From contig NW_019776073.1 of the NCBI RefSeq assembly GCF_001039355.2, positions 32,257-96,256 on the forward strand: 64,000 bases of DNA. The letters run 5' to 3'. This stretch comes from Lingula anatina (taxonomy: Eukaryota > Brachiopoda > Lingulata > Lingulida > Lingulidae). The notes under the pieces were generated by a model, which was not told the origin of the DNA, ran no database searches, and was given only the letters and a program-made list of their open reading frames with translations. The first letter of the stretch is position 1, and every line of letters starts with the position of its first letter. Positions 26,601 to 36,898 of this stretch are shown one piece after another. The position numbers and the translations under genes are program-made.

Positions 26601-28486
26601 ATGTTTTAAACTGTTTTTAGGGTCCTTTCGGCGGTGTCCTTAGAATGTTTAGGACCAAAGGACACTTCCAGAGCTATGCAGAGGTATCCTGTGAGATTCC
26701 AGAATCTCCCGTACACAAAGGTCAGTTCAATCACTTTAAACAATCCCTGGTGTCAACGTTTTCACTGCCATACTGCAGAATGTTTCCCAGCTTTGTGTCG
26801 AAACAGTAGTTTGCTTTGTGTTTGAAAATTACACCCCATTTCCATAGATCTTTAGATCGATCTATCCCTATGGGCAGTCTCACTATATTACTCTCAGCTT
26901 GGCCGTCTTAAGCGTCTGTCCCGCCTACTAAAAGCTGTAAGGGGGTAATTAACTATGGTGCCCGCTCGACTGACTGCAATTTAGCGTGAACCCCCAGGGA
27001 GTTAGGTCGATCTAAAACTTAATCTTTATATCGATCTAAATCTCTGGGAAAGCACCCTTAGACCTACTAAACTTGTTAAACATAAACCAGTACAAGCATG
27101 CGTTAACGTACCGTCGACGTTTCGTTTGTATTTATTAATAATACCTGGCTTCCATACTGTTATATATGTTACAAGCGTAGTTACATATAGGTCTATAGGT
27201 ACTTCTGGGTCCCTCCAATTTAAATATGAGTTGAGTATGAGTATTTTAGGCAAGGAAATACATATTACCTCACCCTTTTATTTATTTAGTTATTTAACAA
27301 CTTCGGACAAACTGAATATATTTATCAAGGCATGTCCTAACTAGATGCAGTGGAAAATTTTCATGTACACAGGCGTAAAATGTTTTACCACGGGCTTTAA
27401 AGAAATTGACTGAAGAAATCACCACTGTGGATTGAACTGTTGTCTTTCTTGTTTCGTTTTTGAGAATTTTTTCCCTCTTTTGATCTTTGAAAATATTTTG
27501 AGTAGGATTGAAGACCTCTTCTACCTACCAGATATCGGTCTCCAGTGACGGCACCACGTGGAGCAGTGACGTCACGTTTGTTGTCTATGACTCACTGTGT
27601 CAGATATGTGGTGCTGATGGGACATGCACACTGAAGGTAAACCGTTTCCACTCTTTTGCACTCCATACTGCAGGTATGAGACCCTGCTTAACCCTGTTTA
27701 TCCCACGTTTTTGAACCAATATCAATACATAAATGTATGGACCCTCCAGCCCCAAGGTGTCATAAACATAGATTGTGGCAGCGCCACAGTTGTGTGAATT
27801 TGGTTTAAAATTTATCTTAAAAGTACTTTTTAAAAATAATATTGTTAAAAATTTTGCCATGAACAATTTTTGACAGTAAGACTCTTACTAAGAGGTATTG
27901 AATGACATTTTAATGGATTTTTCAGTCCCGGACCTGCAGTATAAATGGCAAGTGTTATGCTGCCGGGGAACACAATCCTGTCAATAGAGGGAGTATGTGT
28001 ATACCCTCCCTGACAGCCTCCGATTGGTCATCAAGTAAGACACATGCTCTGTAACCTCCCCCCCCCCCCCCCCCTTTTACACTGGATAGCGTCTTTTCTG
28101 CGTCCTTTGTGACACCATTAAACTGGCATCGCCGTGGTTGTAGAAAAGAGACACAAGCTTTGGTTGCAGAAATAGGAGGTCAATGATTGGCCAGTTTTCG
28201 GCACGTAAAGTATTTTTTACTCTCAAAGGCGGCCGTATTACGGGACGCAGAAAGGACGCAGTCCTGGGTAAAGGGGGCTTAATGAACACATGTACGAACA
28301 CTGGCACTCCATAAAATTAATTGTTTGTTGGTTTTACATTATGATTATACATGAATATCCTCTCTATTTTTGATAAAAGTTTAGAATTGAGTAATAGTAA
28401 AAAGAGGAATACGAGTATTATTAAACTTGCAATAAGACAAAAATGTTTTAAACATGATTGAATGTGACATATCTATTCCAGCTTAA
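12644..28486 (+). CDS. VWDE-like secreted protein, gene 2 (complete model, about 970 aa)
   Basis: Exons: 12644-12677, 13207-13440, 14293-14469, 14730-14871, 15216-15342, 16126-16221, 17037-17178, 17772-17977, 19998-20074, 20348-20411, 20902-21114, 21564-21769, 22040-22187, 22663-22786, 23982-24145, 24628-24736, 24872-24907, 25385-25541, 25880-25991, 26621-26720, 27506-27636, 27926-28034, 28482-28486. They sum to 2913 nt in one frame. Residues 1-16 form a signal peptide. Residues 17-148 are uromodulin/VWDE N-terminal plus D8C-like (DPCTNYVTLDD, CGTDRPVWLKG, THPTVADGIV, KNCGAYFVYQL). Residues 149-386 match VWDE beta modules (VSCSVQPFF, AGIQFNPPVVRV). vWFD spans 387-575, an EGF-like module 767-819, and cysteine-rich modules follow. 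Likely extracellular adhesion, matrix or defence role; the exact function is unknown. ATTAAA at 28629 may be the poly(A) signal. The EGF module has an additional Cys (CDKNC) compared with gene 1 (CDRNW). Confidence 0.85.
13078..13138 (+). repeat. (TG)n followed by (GGTT)n
   Basis: A compound microsatellite in intron 1 of gene 2, about 70 bp before exon 2. Confidence 0.95.
14157..14275 (+). repeat. Compound microsatellite (CT)n-(AT)n-(CTAT)n
   Basis: Three adjoining simple repeats end about 18 bp before exon 3 of gene 2 (14293). They therefore replace much of the usual polypyrimidine tract context. Confidence 0.95.
14650..14694 (+). repeat. (CT)n-(CA)n microsatellite
   Basis: A dinucleotide tract directly upstream of the acceptor of exon 14730-14871 of gene 2. 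Confidence 0.95.
18008..18167. mobile_element. Small inverted-repeat element in gene 2 intron 8
   Basis: GATAGGAATGGTAGTCC (18008-18024) faces GGACTACCATTCCTGTC (18151-18167), with one mismatch, enclosing about 125 bp that includes telomere-like CTAACCCTAACC. No coding capacity. Probably a MITE relic; no target duplication was read with confidence. Confidence 0.6.
19020..19687 (-). pseudogene. Truncated discoidin (F5/8C) gene copy inside gene 2 intron 8
   Basis: The - strand exon-like block 19157-19020 has the same length (138 nt) as the last exon of the discoidin gene at 29163-30369. It reads NSDRNTIVRHGLVPHI and ends in GC plus stop, with no internal stop. Upstream, 19687-19612 matches the end of that gene's middle exon (TEYKLQYSVSGS, then KDK and a GTAAGC donor), but homology then ends abruptly. 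The first exon, signal peptide and half the domain are missing. Flanking sequence also matches the region around 29050-29160. A 5'-truncated duplicate; nothing shows it is expressed. Confidence 0.8.
22491..22521 (+). pseudogene. Extra, gap-truncated copy of exon 22663-22786
   Basis: After an acceptor (ATTTACCCAG) the sequence ATTAAAAGGAAAAAGGAATT parallels the start of exon 22663 (ATTAACAGGAACAAGGACAT) and then runs into N at 22522. It encodes IKRKKEFTNG against INRNKDITDE. It could be an alternative exon, a degenerate duplicate, or an assembly duplication across the gap. The donor is hidden. Confidence 0.6.
22522..22611. other. Assembly gap (90 N) in gene 2
   Basis: The gap lies between two copies of the same exon start and is followed by poly-T. 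It is at the same relative position as the 224-N gap in gene 1. Confidence 0.95.
23270..23735 (+). repeat. 32-bp purine-rich minisatellite, about 14 units
   Basis: Units of the form GTGGGGAAGTAACGGT + GGAGGGGAGTAACGAT recur, and each 32-bp unit is itself a dimer of related 16-mers. The array lies in the intron between exons 22663 and 23982 of gene 2. It belongs to an inserted block of about 0.9 kb absent from the 265-bp matching intron of gene 1. Long open frames on the - strand here (Pro/Leu/Ser/Tyr repeats) are products of the repeat. Confidence 0.92.
25078..25190 (+). repeat. About 32-bp tandem repeat with GACGTCAC core, gene 2 intron
   Basis: Four units of the type GATGCTTTGCATCGACGTCAC lie upstream of the EGF exon of gene 2. 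Gene 1 has two units at the matching place. Confidence 0.7.
26837..27054. mobile_element. Copy A of an approximately 205-bp inverted-repeat element
   Basis: It is the reverse-complement relative of 31834-32038. Shared blocks include GGCGGGACAGAC, GGGGGTAATTAACTA, and the GTGAACCCCC region preceding GTTAGGTCGAT. Ends carry GATCTA-rich inverted arms. Located in a gene 2 intron. No coding capacity. Confidence 0.7.
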
Positions 28487-29162
28487 ACTACCGTGATGTT
28501 CGCACGCGAAATTCAACGGTAACCAATAACAAGGGGAAAATACAAACGTGTGACAAGAACTCACTTAGAGAAACAATTTCAATTATTGAAATAGCTTTGG
28601 TTTGCGTCTTATATAAAACAGTATGGTTATTAAATGCTCCGCATGCAGCTTTTAAAGGTCGTCAACACAACTTGTGTGCCTTAATGAAGGAGGTCCTTCA
28701 TTGAAGGTGTAATGAACAATGAACTTTGATGGCTGGAGAAAAGCCACTGATTGTCTGAAATATCTAATGTTGTCTTAAATGAGTAGAATTATTGATGAGA
28801 TTAAAATTTGCATTCAACCTCCCTTTTTTTTGCATATTTGGTTCATGCTTCACTTCTGTTTAAAATGAATAAATTCACGATGCAGTCTAAATATATATTG
28901 TCTGTTGTTTTCTAATGCAAGAAACAGGTTATATAAACTAAACAAATATTTTGAATTTTCATAGACAGATGCTTCAATTGCTGCTGAATAAGAAAGTATA
29001 TTAAATGTCCAAACTTTTCATTTTGCACAATTTCAATTCGAAATGATAAATTTCTTTTAAACAGGAAATACTAAGTCAATTTTAATGAAATGACATTTTC
29101 CAATGAAACAAATAATCAGAGTTCTTTAATTTTGAACCCCCCAAAAAAACCTGGATGAGTGG
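28487..29162. other. Convergent 3' region of gene 2 and the discoidin gene
   Basis: Contains the gene 2 3' UTR (ATTAAA 28629) and AATAAA at about 28866. The first 380 bp are similar to the sequence after gene 1. The part nearest 29162 is similar to 18890-19020, beside the truncated discoidin copy. No coding exon seen. Confidence 0.6.
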
Positions 29163-30369
29163 TTAGCAACCAAGTATGTCAGCTCTCATGGCAATGTAGG
29201 CGTACCATTTCATTGGCAGGATGCGGACAAAGCGTGCTTGGATATGAGGCACTAGATCATGCCTAACGATGGTATTACGGTCCGAGTTGCCAGAAAAGTG
29301 CTGAAATAGTGGGCAACAGACATTTAAAATACATGAAATAAGAATCTCCTGTAAACAATTGTAATATCATTTCGGACGCCTAATTGTTGAGCATTAATCT
29401 GAACCGTTACGCCACAATATATCGAACCATTGTTTAACATTATAACAAATTCCCAAAAATACACAAAATCGTTTACTTCCCTCAATTAAGGAACTCTTCA
29501 ATACCTTATCTTTTCCGTCCCCATCTTGATAGGTAGTCCATGTAGACCCAGAAACGCTGTACTGCAGTTTGTATTCAGTTACCCAATTGTTGTAGCGATC
29601 GGCACGCCCCATAGTCAAGACGGCGGTTATAACTCTTATTGTGCCCAGGTCAAATTGAATCCATTGGTTCTGATTCTTAAGTTGCGCAGCCGCTGGTACC
29701 CATGCCCATGTAGAATTCAGATTGATCGCGTATTGTGACCCAGATGAGTAGACGCTGGACGCTGTTATGGCTTTTTTTGGGATAGGGTCGCTTCCGAACA
29801 CGAGACGATGGCTGCACGCTGCAAGGTGAGCATGTGTTTGAATATATATATGTAAAGACATTCCTATGGATGTAAGCTAAGATTACTGAGAATTCAGCGA
29901 TCAATCTTCGAACAATAGACACCTACACTGTATATGTTTTGTAGAAGAGCTGCCTTTCTAAACATACCAAAATCTATCTGTTTAAGTTTTAAATTTAAAA
30001 AAAATCAATAAAATTGTATTTCCACTACAGTTCCGCGTGTTTTATTATCTTACCTGCTTGACACTTGATGCTCAAATCCACCAGGTCATAGTATATCTCC
30101 ATGGCCGCTCTTAACAACATCACATAGGTCAAGTCCCTTTTAATCAACCTGAGATTTGCCTCCAGGGAAAGAACCTCGTCGGGGCAATAGCGCGCAATAT
30201 GCTTGAGTAACGCGTGATTCAGAGAGCGAATTTCGTACAATTTTCCGCGAGCCAGTGCCTCGCGGTAATTGTTGCGGAAATAGCCTTTCGGGACAGCCGA
30301 CCATGCGAAGTGGACACAGGCGAGGAAAGTGAGAAAGAACAAAAACGGGAAACAGCAGAACGCCTTCAT
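29163..30369 (-). CDS. Secreted discoidin (F5/8 type C) domain protein
   Basis: Three coding exons on the - strand: 30369-30054, 29818-29505, 29300-29163. They total 768 nt, or 255 residues. Residues 1-25 are a signal peptide (MKAFCCFPFLFFLTFLACVH). Residues 26-105 are probably alpha-helical with no family I recognise. Residues 107-255 form one discoidin domain that begins and ends with Cys as usual for F5/8C. Landmarks are WIQFDLG, TEYKLQYSVSGSTW, FSGNSDRNT and ARFVRILP. The first split codon (G|CG) and the phase-0 second junction support the model. Such domains bind sugars or lipids outside cells; the ligand here is unknown. It is convergent with gene 2. TATATATA about 80 bp upstream of the ATG may be promoter sequence. 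Confidence 0.85.
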
Positions 30370-33300
30370 GACTCCCTCTTGGTATTAGGTAGAAGGCAAG
30401 TCAAGGGAACTTACAATCTGCCTGCCTGTTGCGGTGAATTATTATTAATATATATATCCATCAGCATGTTTTTCTTAAAAGATAATAATCTGTATTCCCT
30501 TACAACTGCGTGGCCTGTCAATTATTTTTGTCGTGGTTGTGTAAAACTAGAACCTCTGATAGAATAAAAGATCAAGTTCAAGGCATATGCATGGAAATGA
30601 ATGGAAATACAAAGATAAGTAAGCGAAAGACTAACAAGCCAACAACCAAGAAAGAAAGAAAGAAAAAAGAGAGAATGAATGACTAAAAGATAGGAAGGAG
30701 AAAAGAAAGAAGTGAGAGTGGGTGTAATAGATTACATACTAGCACTAGTACATTTTATATACACCGTGAAACATTAGGGATGCATCCATGTATCATTTCA
30801 ACCTCTTTCGACTGCTGTTCAAAATTTTTCAAAGAAATAAAAAAAAGAAATTGAACAAGAAAATCCTTGCCAAATTTTAGCAGTATTTTGTAATTAAATT
30901 GTTCAAAACTTATTTTAATAATGTGTTAATAACTCGTGTAATTGCCTTAATGCTGAACCCTTCGAGCATATTCAAGGCGAAAGCGGAAAGATATAGAATA
31001 AAGGTGAAAATACTAGAGCTTGAAGGGAAGACTGAAAGATAAATAGGAAAAGGAATGCACATGCCTACGAATTGCCCGATATTATTTCAACAGCATATTT
31101 ATTTTTGTGTGATCAGGGGCAAATATTATGACTGACCGATTGTCATTTTTTGTTGATACATGAAACCCTCCCACAAGATTACTGCCACACTCCTTACTGA
31201 CTTTCCTTATGAAAATTGTTTCATATTGTCCAACTCAGCAACTGAACAATTGACAACACTTGTTAACACACACACCTCGTCTCCGTTAAATGATCAAGTT
31301 TCTTCGAAACTGTGTAGGATCTATGGTTGCATGTTGGAGGTATCATATGATCTATTCTACAATGATAATTAGATCTGAAAAGTTAGTGTCTGGTTTAGGA
31401 GTGTGAACAATGTAAATTCGATAAACCTTCAAAACAACACCTCGGCATTCAGCGTTGCCATATGTCTTACCATTATTCAATTTTGTAACATTTTGCACGC
31501 CGTAGGTTCTTATCCACATTAGTACTGCATGTTAAACGACGAGCGTTCCCAGTCCACATTGTATTACATGTTAAACGACAAGCCTTTCCGGGTCCGCAGC
31601 TTGAGTGAAATGCTCTTTGTGTGTGTGTGTGTGTGTGTGGGGGAGGTGGGGGGGGGGACGTCTGTCTGATGGAGATGGTGAAAAGAAAAGACTTATATAA
31701 ATATCTCCATACAAAATATTTTATATAATATTGCCCCTCGACCCTCTCTCCTCTGCATTTTATATGACCATTTTGACAAATAACGTGTGCTGGCCAGGCG
31801 CCCGTAGAAAGAAAGAACCGAGTGTTAATCTAAGGCTGCATTCCCACAGATCTGTATCGACCTAACTCTCAGGGGGTTCACGCTAAATTGCTGTCAGCCG
31901 AGCGCACAGTGACACGGTAGTTAATTACCCCCTTACAGCTTTAAATAGGCGGGACAGACATTTAAGCCGGCTAAGCTAACAGTAATCTAGTGAGACTCCC
32001 CACGGGGATAGATTGATCTTAAAGCTGTGGGAATGCAGTCTAATATACAGGGTGCAAACGTTTACTTGGTGAAGAATACTGCATGATGTTGATTCAAGGA
32101 ATAGATAGAGCGGTACGTTTATGTTGCAAAAGGAAATAACTAAGGAATAAATAAATAAACAATGGAAATACTGGGAAATTTGAGCATTTTCCGAGGTATA
32201 TCCTATCCAAATTTTTTGACAAATTTATATTGTACAAACCCGTTATATAGTTCCAAGTTTTCTATTTTTCACTAAATTTCACTCGCAACGGTAACCAGTA
32301 CCTCCAATTACTGATTAAAGTGGAATTGTCGAAACGCCCAGGATAATATTCTGTGATTAATTTAGCTCCATAGAGCATCGAGGGCAGTTTTAATTTTAAA
32401 AAATGATATCCACAACAGGAGATAAATTGTGTGGAAAGTTGGCGCTCCCTCCGCCAACTCTTTCCTCGAAATGTTGTAAAAGGAGCATGCAAGAGATAAG
32501 ATGAATTCAACATGAGTTGTTCATTTCTAGATCCTGGACGTGTAGGTTGTTGAATGTATCCAATTTATCTTTTTCATCGACACCCTGCGTTTCAGAGACA
32601 GCTAGAAACTAACCTATCCTACCAATTAGCTATTACAGTTGTACAAGTTTATTTTTCTGTGATCAGGAATGTGTTGACGACATTTTGTGAGAAGTATATA
32701 TCTACTGTAGCATTTTTATCAGTATATGTATGTGTACATTGTCGGTGAATTGTGGATGTCATTTGAATCCTGGTCCTCATTCGTTTGTATTTTAGGATTT
32801 TGATGGCGCTTTTAACGAAACGACACGGGCATGTTGGTTAATATCTCAGAAGCTCAGGGTGCTTTACTAATACATGTGCCTTCTCGCAGATTGATTTTCA
32901 CTAGACTGATATTTCTGTGGCCAAATTCAAGGTATGATTCTCTGCTATGGAGAAAAATGCACATGATTAATGTATGGCCCTTACACTCACTTGCGGCTAT
33001 GGTAGGTTGTGGATCGGTGAAAGGGTAACTATTTTTGAGCCCAATTTGGTCTCGGAGTCAGAGTGTGTTCTGTCCCGGGACGGCTTGTCAGATTGTATAT
33101 TTAAAATTGAGATCTGGAAAATTCCGATAATTAGGCAAAGATCTGCAGTAGTTTACAAGTAAACATGGGATAGCATTTAAATGCCGAAAATAACACTTAA
33201 TGTATAATATAACGTTACTCTTGTGTATTTATTTTCCTTTAAATATCCGTTCATGCGCCCGACGTTCAATAGGGAGTCAAAAACATATCACCTGATGAAT

Positions 33301-33508
33301 CGACTTAACGCCAGGGGGAGGTGTGTCAATCAGTTAAGCTGATTGCACTCAGCGGTTCCCCAAAATGTTGAATTGATCCACGTAGACTAATGGTGTCTAT
33401 GAGAAAGGGGTCATAATGATGCATTTTGGTCCCACTTTCATATTACATGCTAAACATGCTGTGTGACCAGTATTACATATGAAGTCAGAATCAGACTATA
33501 GTCTCTCA
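30370..33508. other. Intergenic region without a supported gene
   Basis: Holds an AG-rich tract (30645-30715), a (GT)n tract at 31617-31638 next to a G-run, and copy B of the inverted-repeat element (31834-32038). Open frames of 60-80 codons occur, but none shows domain similarity or convincing splice context. A TTTATT at 33228 (AATAAA on the - strand) could end the transcript of the 33509-35715 gene. Confidence 0.55.
31834..32038. mobile_element. Copy B of the inverted-repeat element, ends CTGCATTCCCACAG
   Basis: CTGCATTCCCACAG near 31836 faces CTGTGGGAATGCAG ending at 32038. TCTAA flanks both sides (31829-31833 and 32039-32043), consistent with a 5-bp target duplication. It is related in inverted orientation to 26837-27054. 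Non-coding, MITE-like. Confidence 0.75.
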
Positions 33509-35715
33509 TCAGCTCCCTGATAGTAGAGTTCTCATTAACTCCTCTAGCTCCTCAATTTCTTGTTTAATCTGAGGCTCGGTTTTAATCTTTTCTTCCTGAA
33601 GAGAAAGAAAAAAGAGAAGATATCATTCAGACCAAACAGTAAAGCTGTAGTATGTGGTGGTAGCAGTAAACTGCTGCAGGAAGTATTTCTGTTTAAAAAT
33701 AAAAGAAAAAAATAAGAGAAAAAAAGTTGAAGCTACAGTATACCAATGTTTGTACTATGCACATTAATCACTGAACATGAGTATCAACATTTATTATACT
33801 CTTTGAGAGAAAGTAAGTTACCTGATTGTCCTGTATTGTTTCCCCTTTGGCCTTCTTTGCCTTCAGCTGTTCAATTTGATCCAATTTTTTGTGTAATGTT
33901 TTAAGTCTCTTCTCTGCAGGAGTCAGAGTTGAACCAGTCTGGGAGTCACTGGCGCCATCTGTGGCTTTGGTAACAGCTTGCTGATTGGACGGTAAAGGAA
34001 GACTGTTGACAATTTTCTGGTATTCATCCTCTGGTATATCTGTCCTGGAATGGCGATTATCACGGTAGCAAAAAGTCAGAGAAATTGCAACTTATGAAAA
34101 CTCTATTGTACCTCAATGTTTTTCATGATACTACTCCTGGGCTGAGGTCCTTTTCACAACAAGGGAAATACTTTAGCAAAACAATTGATATCAGAAAACT
34201 GTGAGAGACTGACAACTTAAAACCATGGCCTTTGTGTAAGAAAGTCACCTAAATAAGGCAGCTGCATCCAAACTTGACAGGACCAATTAACTACTGTACC
34301 TTTATTTCTGGAGAAGTTGTAAAAAGTGTAACACACAGTGTGAAAAGGACAATAGTAAAACCTCAGGCCCACATCTACATATCACATCCTTTCAAATCCT
34401 CACCTTATTCCTGCTGCAAGGTCACTCAATATCCACAACTGTTCTCTCAATTTTCCAGCCTCCCCATGATCCTACCAGGACATAAAAATATTGGTGTGTC
34501 ATTAGAATGACAGTGAGATAAAAAGTAAAAATAAAACTACGAAAAAACTAAGTATACAGTATATGGAAATCACAGAAAATAGCAACTTATAAAAATATAA
34601 AATGCATCCCTTTAAAGGGCTGCAATTAAAAATATTAGCAAGGGAGTAGCAGTTCTTTTAATGATCAGTTTAACTGCTTATTTTTTTATACTTCAATCTC
34701 ATTGTTAAGGAGTTGGGGCTGAAAAGTGGATCACTCAATTTGCATTTCAAGCTACCAGTACTGCTGATCACTACTACTGGTACAGGCCCGTAGCCAGGGG
34801 GGCTTATTAAAACGAGCTCTTTGTCCGTGTAAAAGTGGGCGTAATGCTTTGTTCTACTACCACCCTTTTTGCTGGGAAAAGGTCCACTCTGGGTAAAATT
34901 TGATCTATGTACTTGAGGATTTTATGGTAAAAGGTCCACTTTTTCAGAAAACGAACCCCCCCCTCTGAAATTGCTGGCTACGGGCCTGTGGTAATATAAC
35001 AGGAAGGCAACATTAAAACTGATCCCGCAGTGTCCAAAACCAAGTCAGCAAAATTATGTAAGTTTGTTATATTCACTGGTCATTTTCTTTCCATTTATTA
35101 ATTTATTTATCCCCCTCCCTTTTTTTGGGGGGGTGGGGGGGGGGGGAGCAAAATTCTTTTACACTATAGTGCATGTAAGACCAGTACATGTATCAGTATG
35201 GCAGTACTGTACTTGTATGCTAAAAGGTTTTTGGCTAAACCCATGGCAGCATACCTTGTTTATCTTTGCTGTCTCTAGCTGTTGTTTAAGCAGAGGTATG
35301 AGGTCTGCTGGTGTGATACCTGGAGACGCATCTGGAACACCTGACCCCGAGGACCCTGAAGTTTTCTTGTTGTGACGTTTCTTGTTCTTTTTCGCCGATT
35401 TGGACTGGGGTGCATCTGTCAATTTTGATTTTAACAAAATAGATTTTGATCAATAAGGAGAAGAAAAATAATAAATAAAAAGATAATCAACCTTCATCAT
35501 GTACATGTATGTACAACTACAGGTAAGTTGACAAGAAATTATCATTTAAAACGAGCTCTTTGTCCGTGTAAAAGTGGGCGTAATGTTTTGTTCTACTACT
35601 TCATGCCTCTATTACACGGTGAGTTTCGTAAAACTATTTCATTGTGATGTTTTCTTTCATATCAACACCTATGAGAACACAAGATAACTTTTTGTTTGAT
35701 AGTCCTACCTGCCAT
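33509..35715 (-). CDS. Small basic and coiled-coil protein with eIF2A/PYM-like C-terminus
   Basis: Five coding exons on the - strand: 35715-35709, 35415-35255, 34471-34404, 34044-33822, 33595-33509. They total 546 nt, or 181 residues. Phases fit at each junction, including a start exon that contributes only ATG GCA G. The N-terminus is basic (KSAKKNKKRHNKK), followed by a Ser/Gly linker, then PADLIPLLKQQLETAK and DHGEAGKLREQLWILSDLAAGI, and finally a charged coiled coil (EKRLKTLHKKLDQIEQLKAK...EEIEELEEL). That end resembles the C-terminal KKIKxLKKKLxxIEQL motif known from eIF2A and PYM1. The rest does not match either, so it is probably a separate conserved small protein that I cannot name. 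Divergent from ICE1. A MITE sits in its second coding intron. Confidence 0.72.
34783..34988. mobile_element. Third CAGGCCCGTAGCCAG MITE, with internal replacement
   Basis: Same 15-bp inverted ends as at 726-894, flanked by TGGTA duplications (34778-34782 and 34989-34993). That confirms a 5-bp target duplication at an independent site. Its left interior is replaced by a 54-bp segment that also occurs at 35546-35599. Confidence 0.85.
34807..34860 (+). repeat. 54-bp duplicated segment, copy inside the MITE
   Basis: Starts TTAAAACGAGCTCTTTGTCC and ends GTTCTACTAC. It matches 35546-35599 at all but one position (C/T). The two copies are 739 bp apart, in two different introns of the same gene. Confidence 0.88.
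35546..35599 (+). repeat. 54-bp duplicated segment, second copy
   Basis: Same sequence as 34807-34860 with one substitution, here in plain intron sequence between the first and second coding exons of the 33509-35715 gene. It is the more likely source copy, because there is no transposon around it. Confidence 0.85.
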
Positions 35716-36757
35716 AATCACTACAGCTTGGAAATAACTGCGTTTCGATACTAAACAACAAGATAAGCTAAAGCCAATTCTTTTATTCTGTTGGACAATT
35801 TACCATCCATATTCTTATACACATAGAAAATAAATATAACGCTGTTAACATATTTATTCTACATAACCTTTGAATACATTAAAATGCAATTTTTAAAAGA
35901 AATATTTATCCACCAAATTTGAGATATTACTGGTCACTCTTCGGTTACATCGATACAGTCTTGTTTTCATTATTGCGTTAAAGCTCCGTAGCACGTGAAA
36001 ATGTTTTTGTAAAGCGTTAAATTCCAGGTTAACAGGGAGAATGTGAAACTGAGAAACTGGTAGTGATAGGACAACTGTGAGCTGAACCTGCCCAAAGGTA
36101 AAATATTTCCATGACCTTCGATGTACATGAGAAAGCGGTGTTCATTTACGCATCATTTTATTTTGGATATTTTTTATGTCGATGCTTCAACCTCTGAATC
36201 TGAATCTGAATAGGTTAACATCGAAGTGACTGTTAAGGGCAGACTCCTATTATATGTATTTTTTGTACTATTCTCTTTTCTCTTAGTCTTATAATATGTA
36301 TTATTTGTATTGTTCTCCCTTTACTCTGTATGCGTATGATGCGTATCGTTTGATATGAATATATAATGTAGCGGTGTAACCGACACATTTGTTTATTTAT
36401 GACCTTATTCTCAGTTTTGATATCTCTTGTATATTTTTAGTACAGCAATTATTTGACAAACTTAAATTATAATACTAATGAATTAAGTATTACAGAATTT
36501 ACAGACCACAGAAACCAAAACCTTCAAGCATTCCTTGTGTCTCATTGCCATCTATTTGGTTTCAATGTGGGCTTCATTAGATGAAAATTTATTGATTTGT
36601 GTTTATTTATTCAATTTTCTTTTAACCATTTGTGTGAACCACTATTACACTTACTTTAATGCTACACCAAGAGAAGTAGACATTTCACACTTTAAATTTT
36701 TGTATAATTTTTTTAATTTGTCATTAATTTTTTTATAACTTAGGCTAGATGTAAATC
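35716..36757. promoter_or_regulatory. Probable shared promoter region of two divergent genes
   Basis: The 33509-35715 gene starts leftward at 35715 and the ICE1 ATG lies at 36758 rightward. An acceptor TTATAACTTAG ends at 36743, just before the ATG, and a donor-like CCCAAAG|GTAAAA stands near 36097, so ICE1 probably has a spliced 5' UTR exon ending there. That would place both transcription starts within about 300 bp. No TATA box or CpG-rich island is obvious. Confidence 0.5.
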
Positions 36758-36844
36758 ATGGAAGGAACTGTAACAACAGTAGGACTTAATGAGGAACCAG
36801 AGTGGTGCGAAGGTTGCCAGGCTCTACGTAGGGTGTGTTGTTTT

Positions 36845-36898
<54 letters not shown>

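Noticed and set aside
35159..35437. Start at an upstream in-frame ATG (MLKSKLTD...) for the small coiled-coil gene
   Set aside because: That ATG lies in the intron. The acceptor GACAG at 35416 and the short first exon ATG GCA G at 35715-35709 give MADAPQSK in frame.
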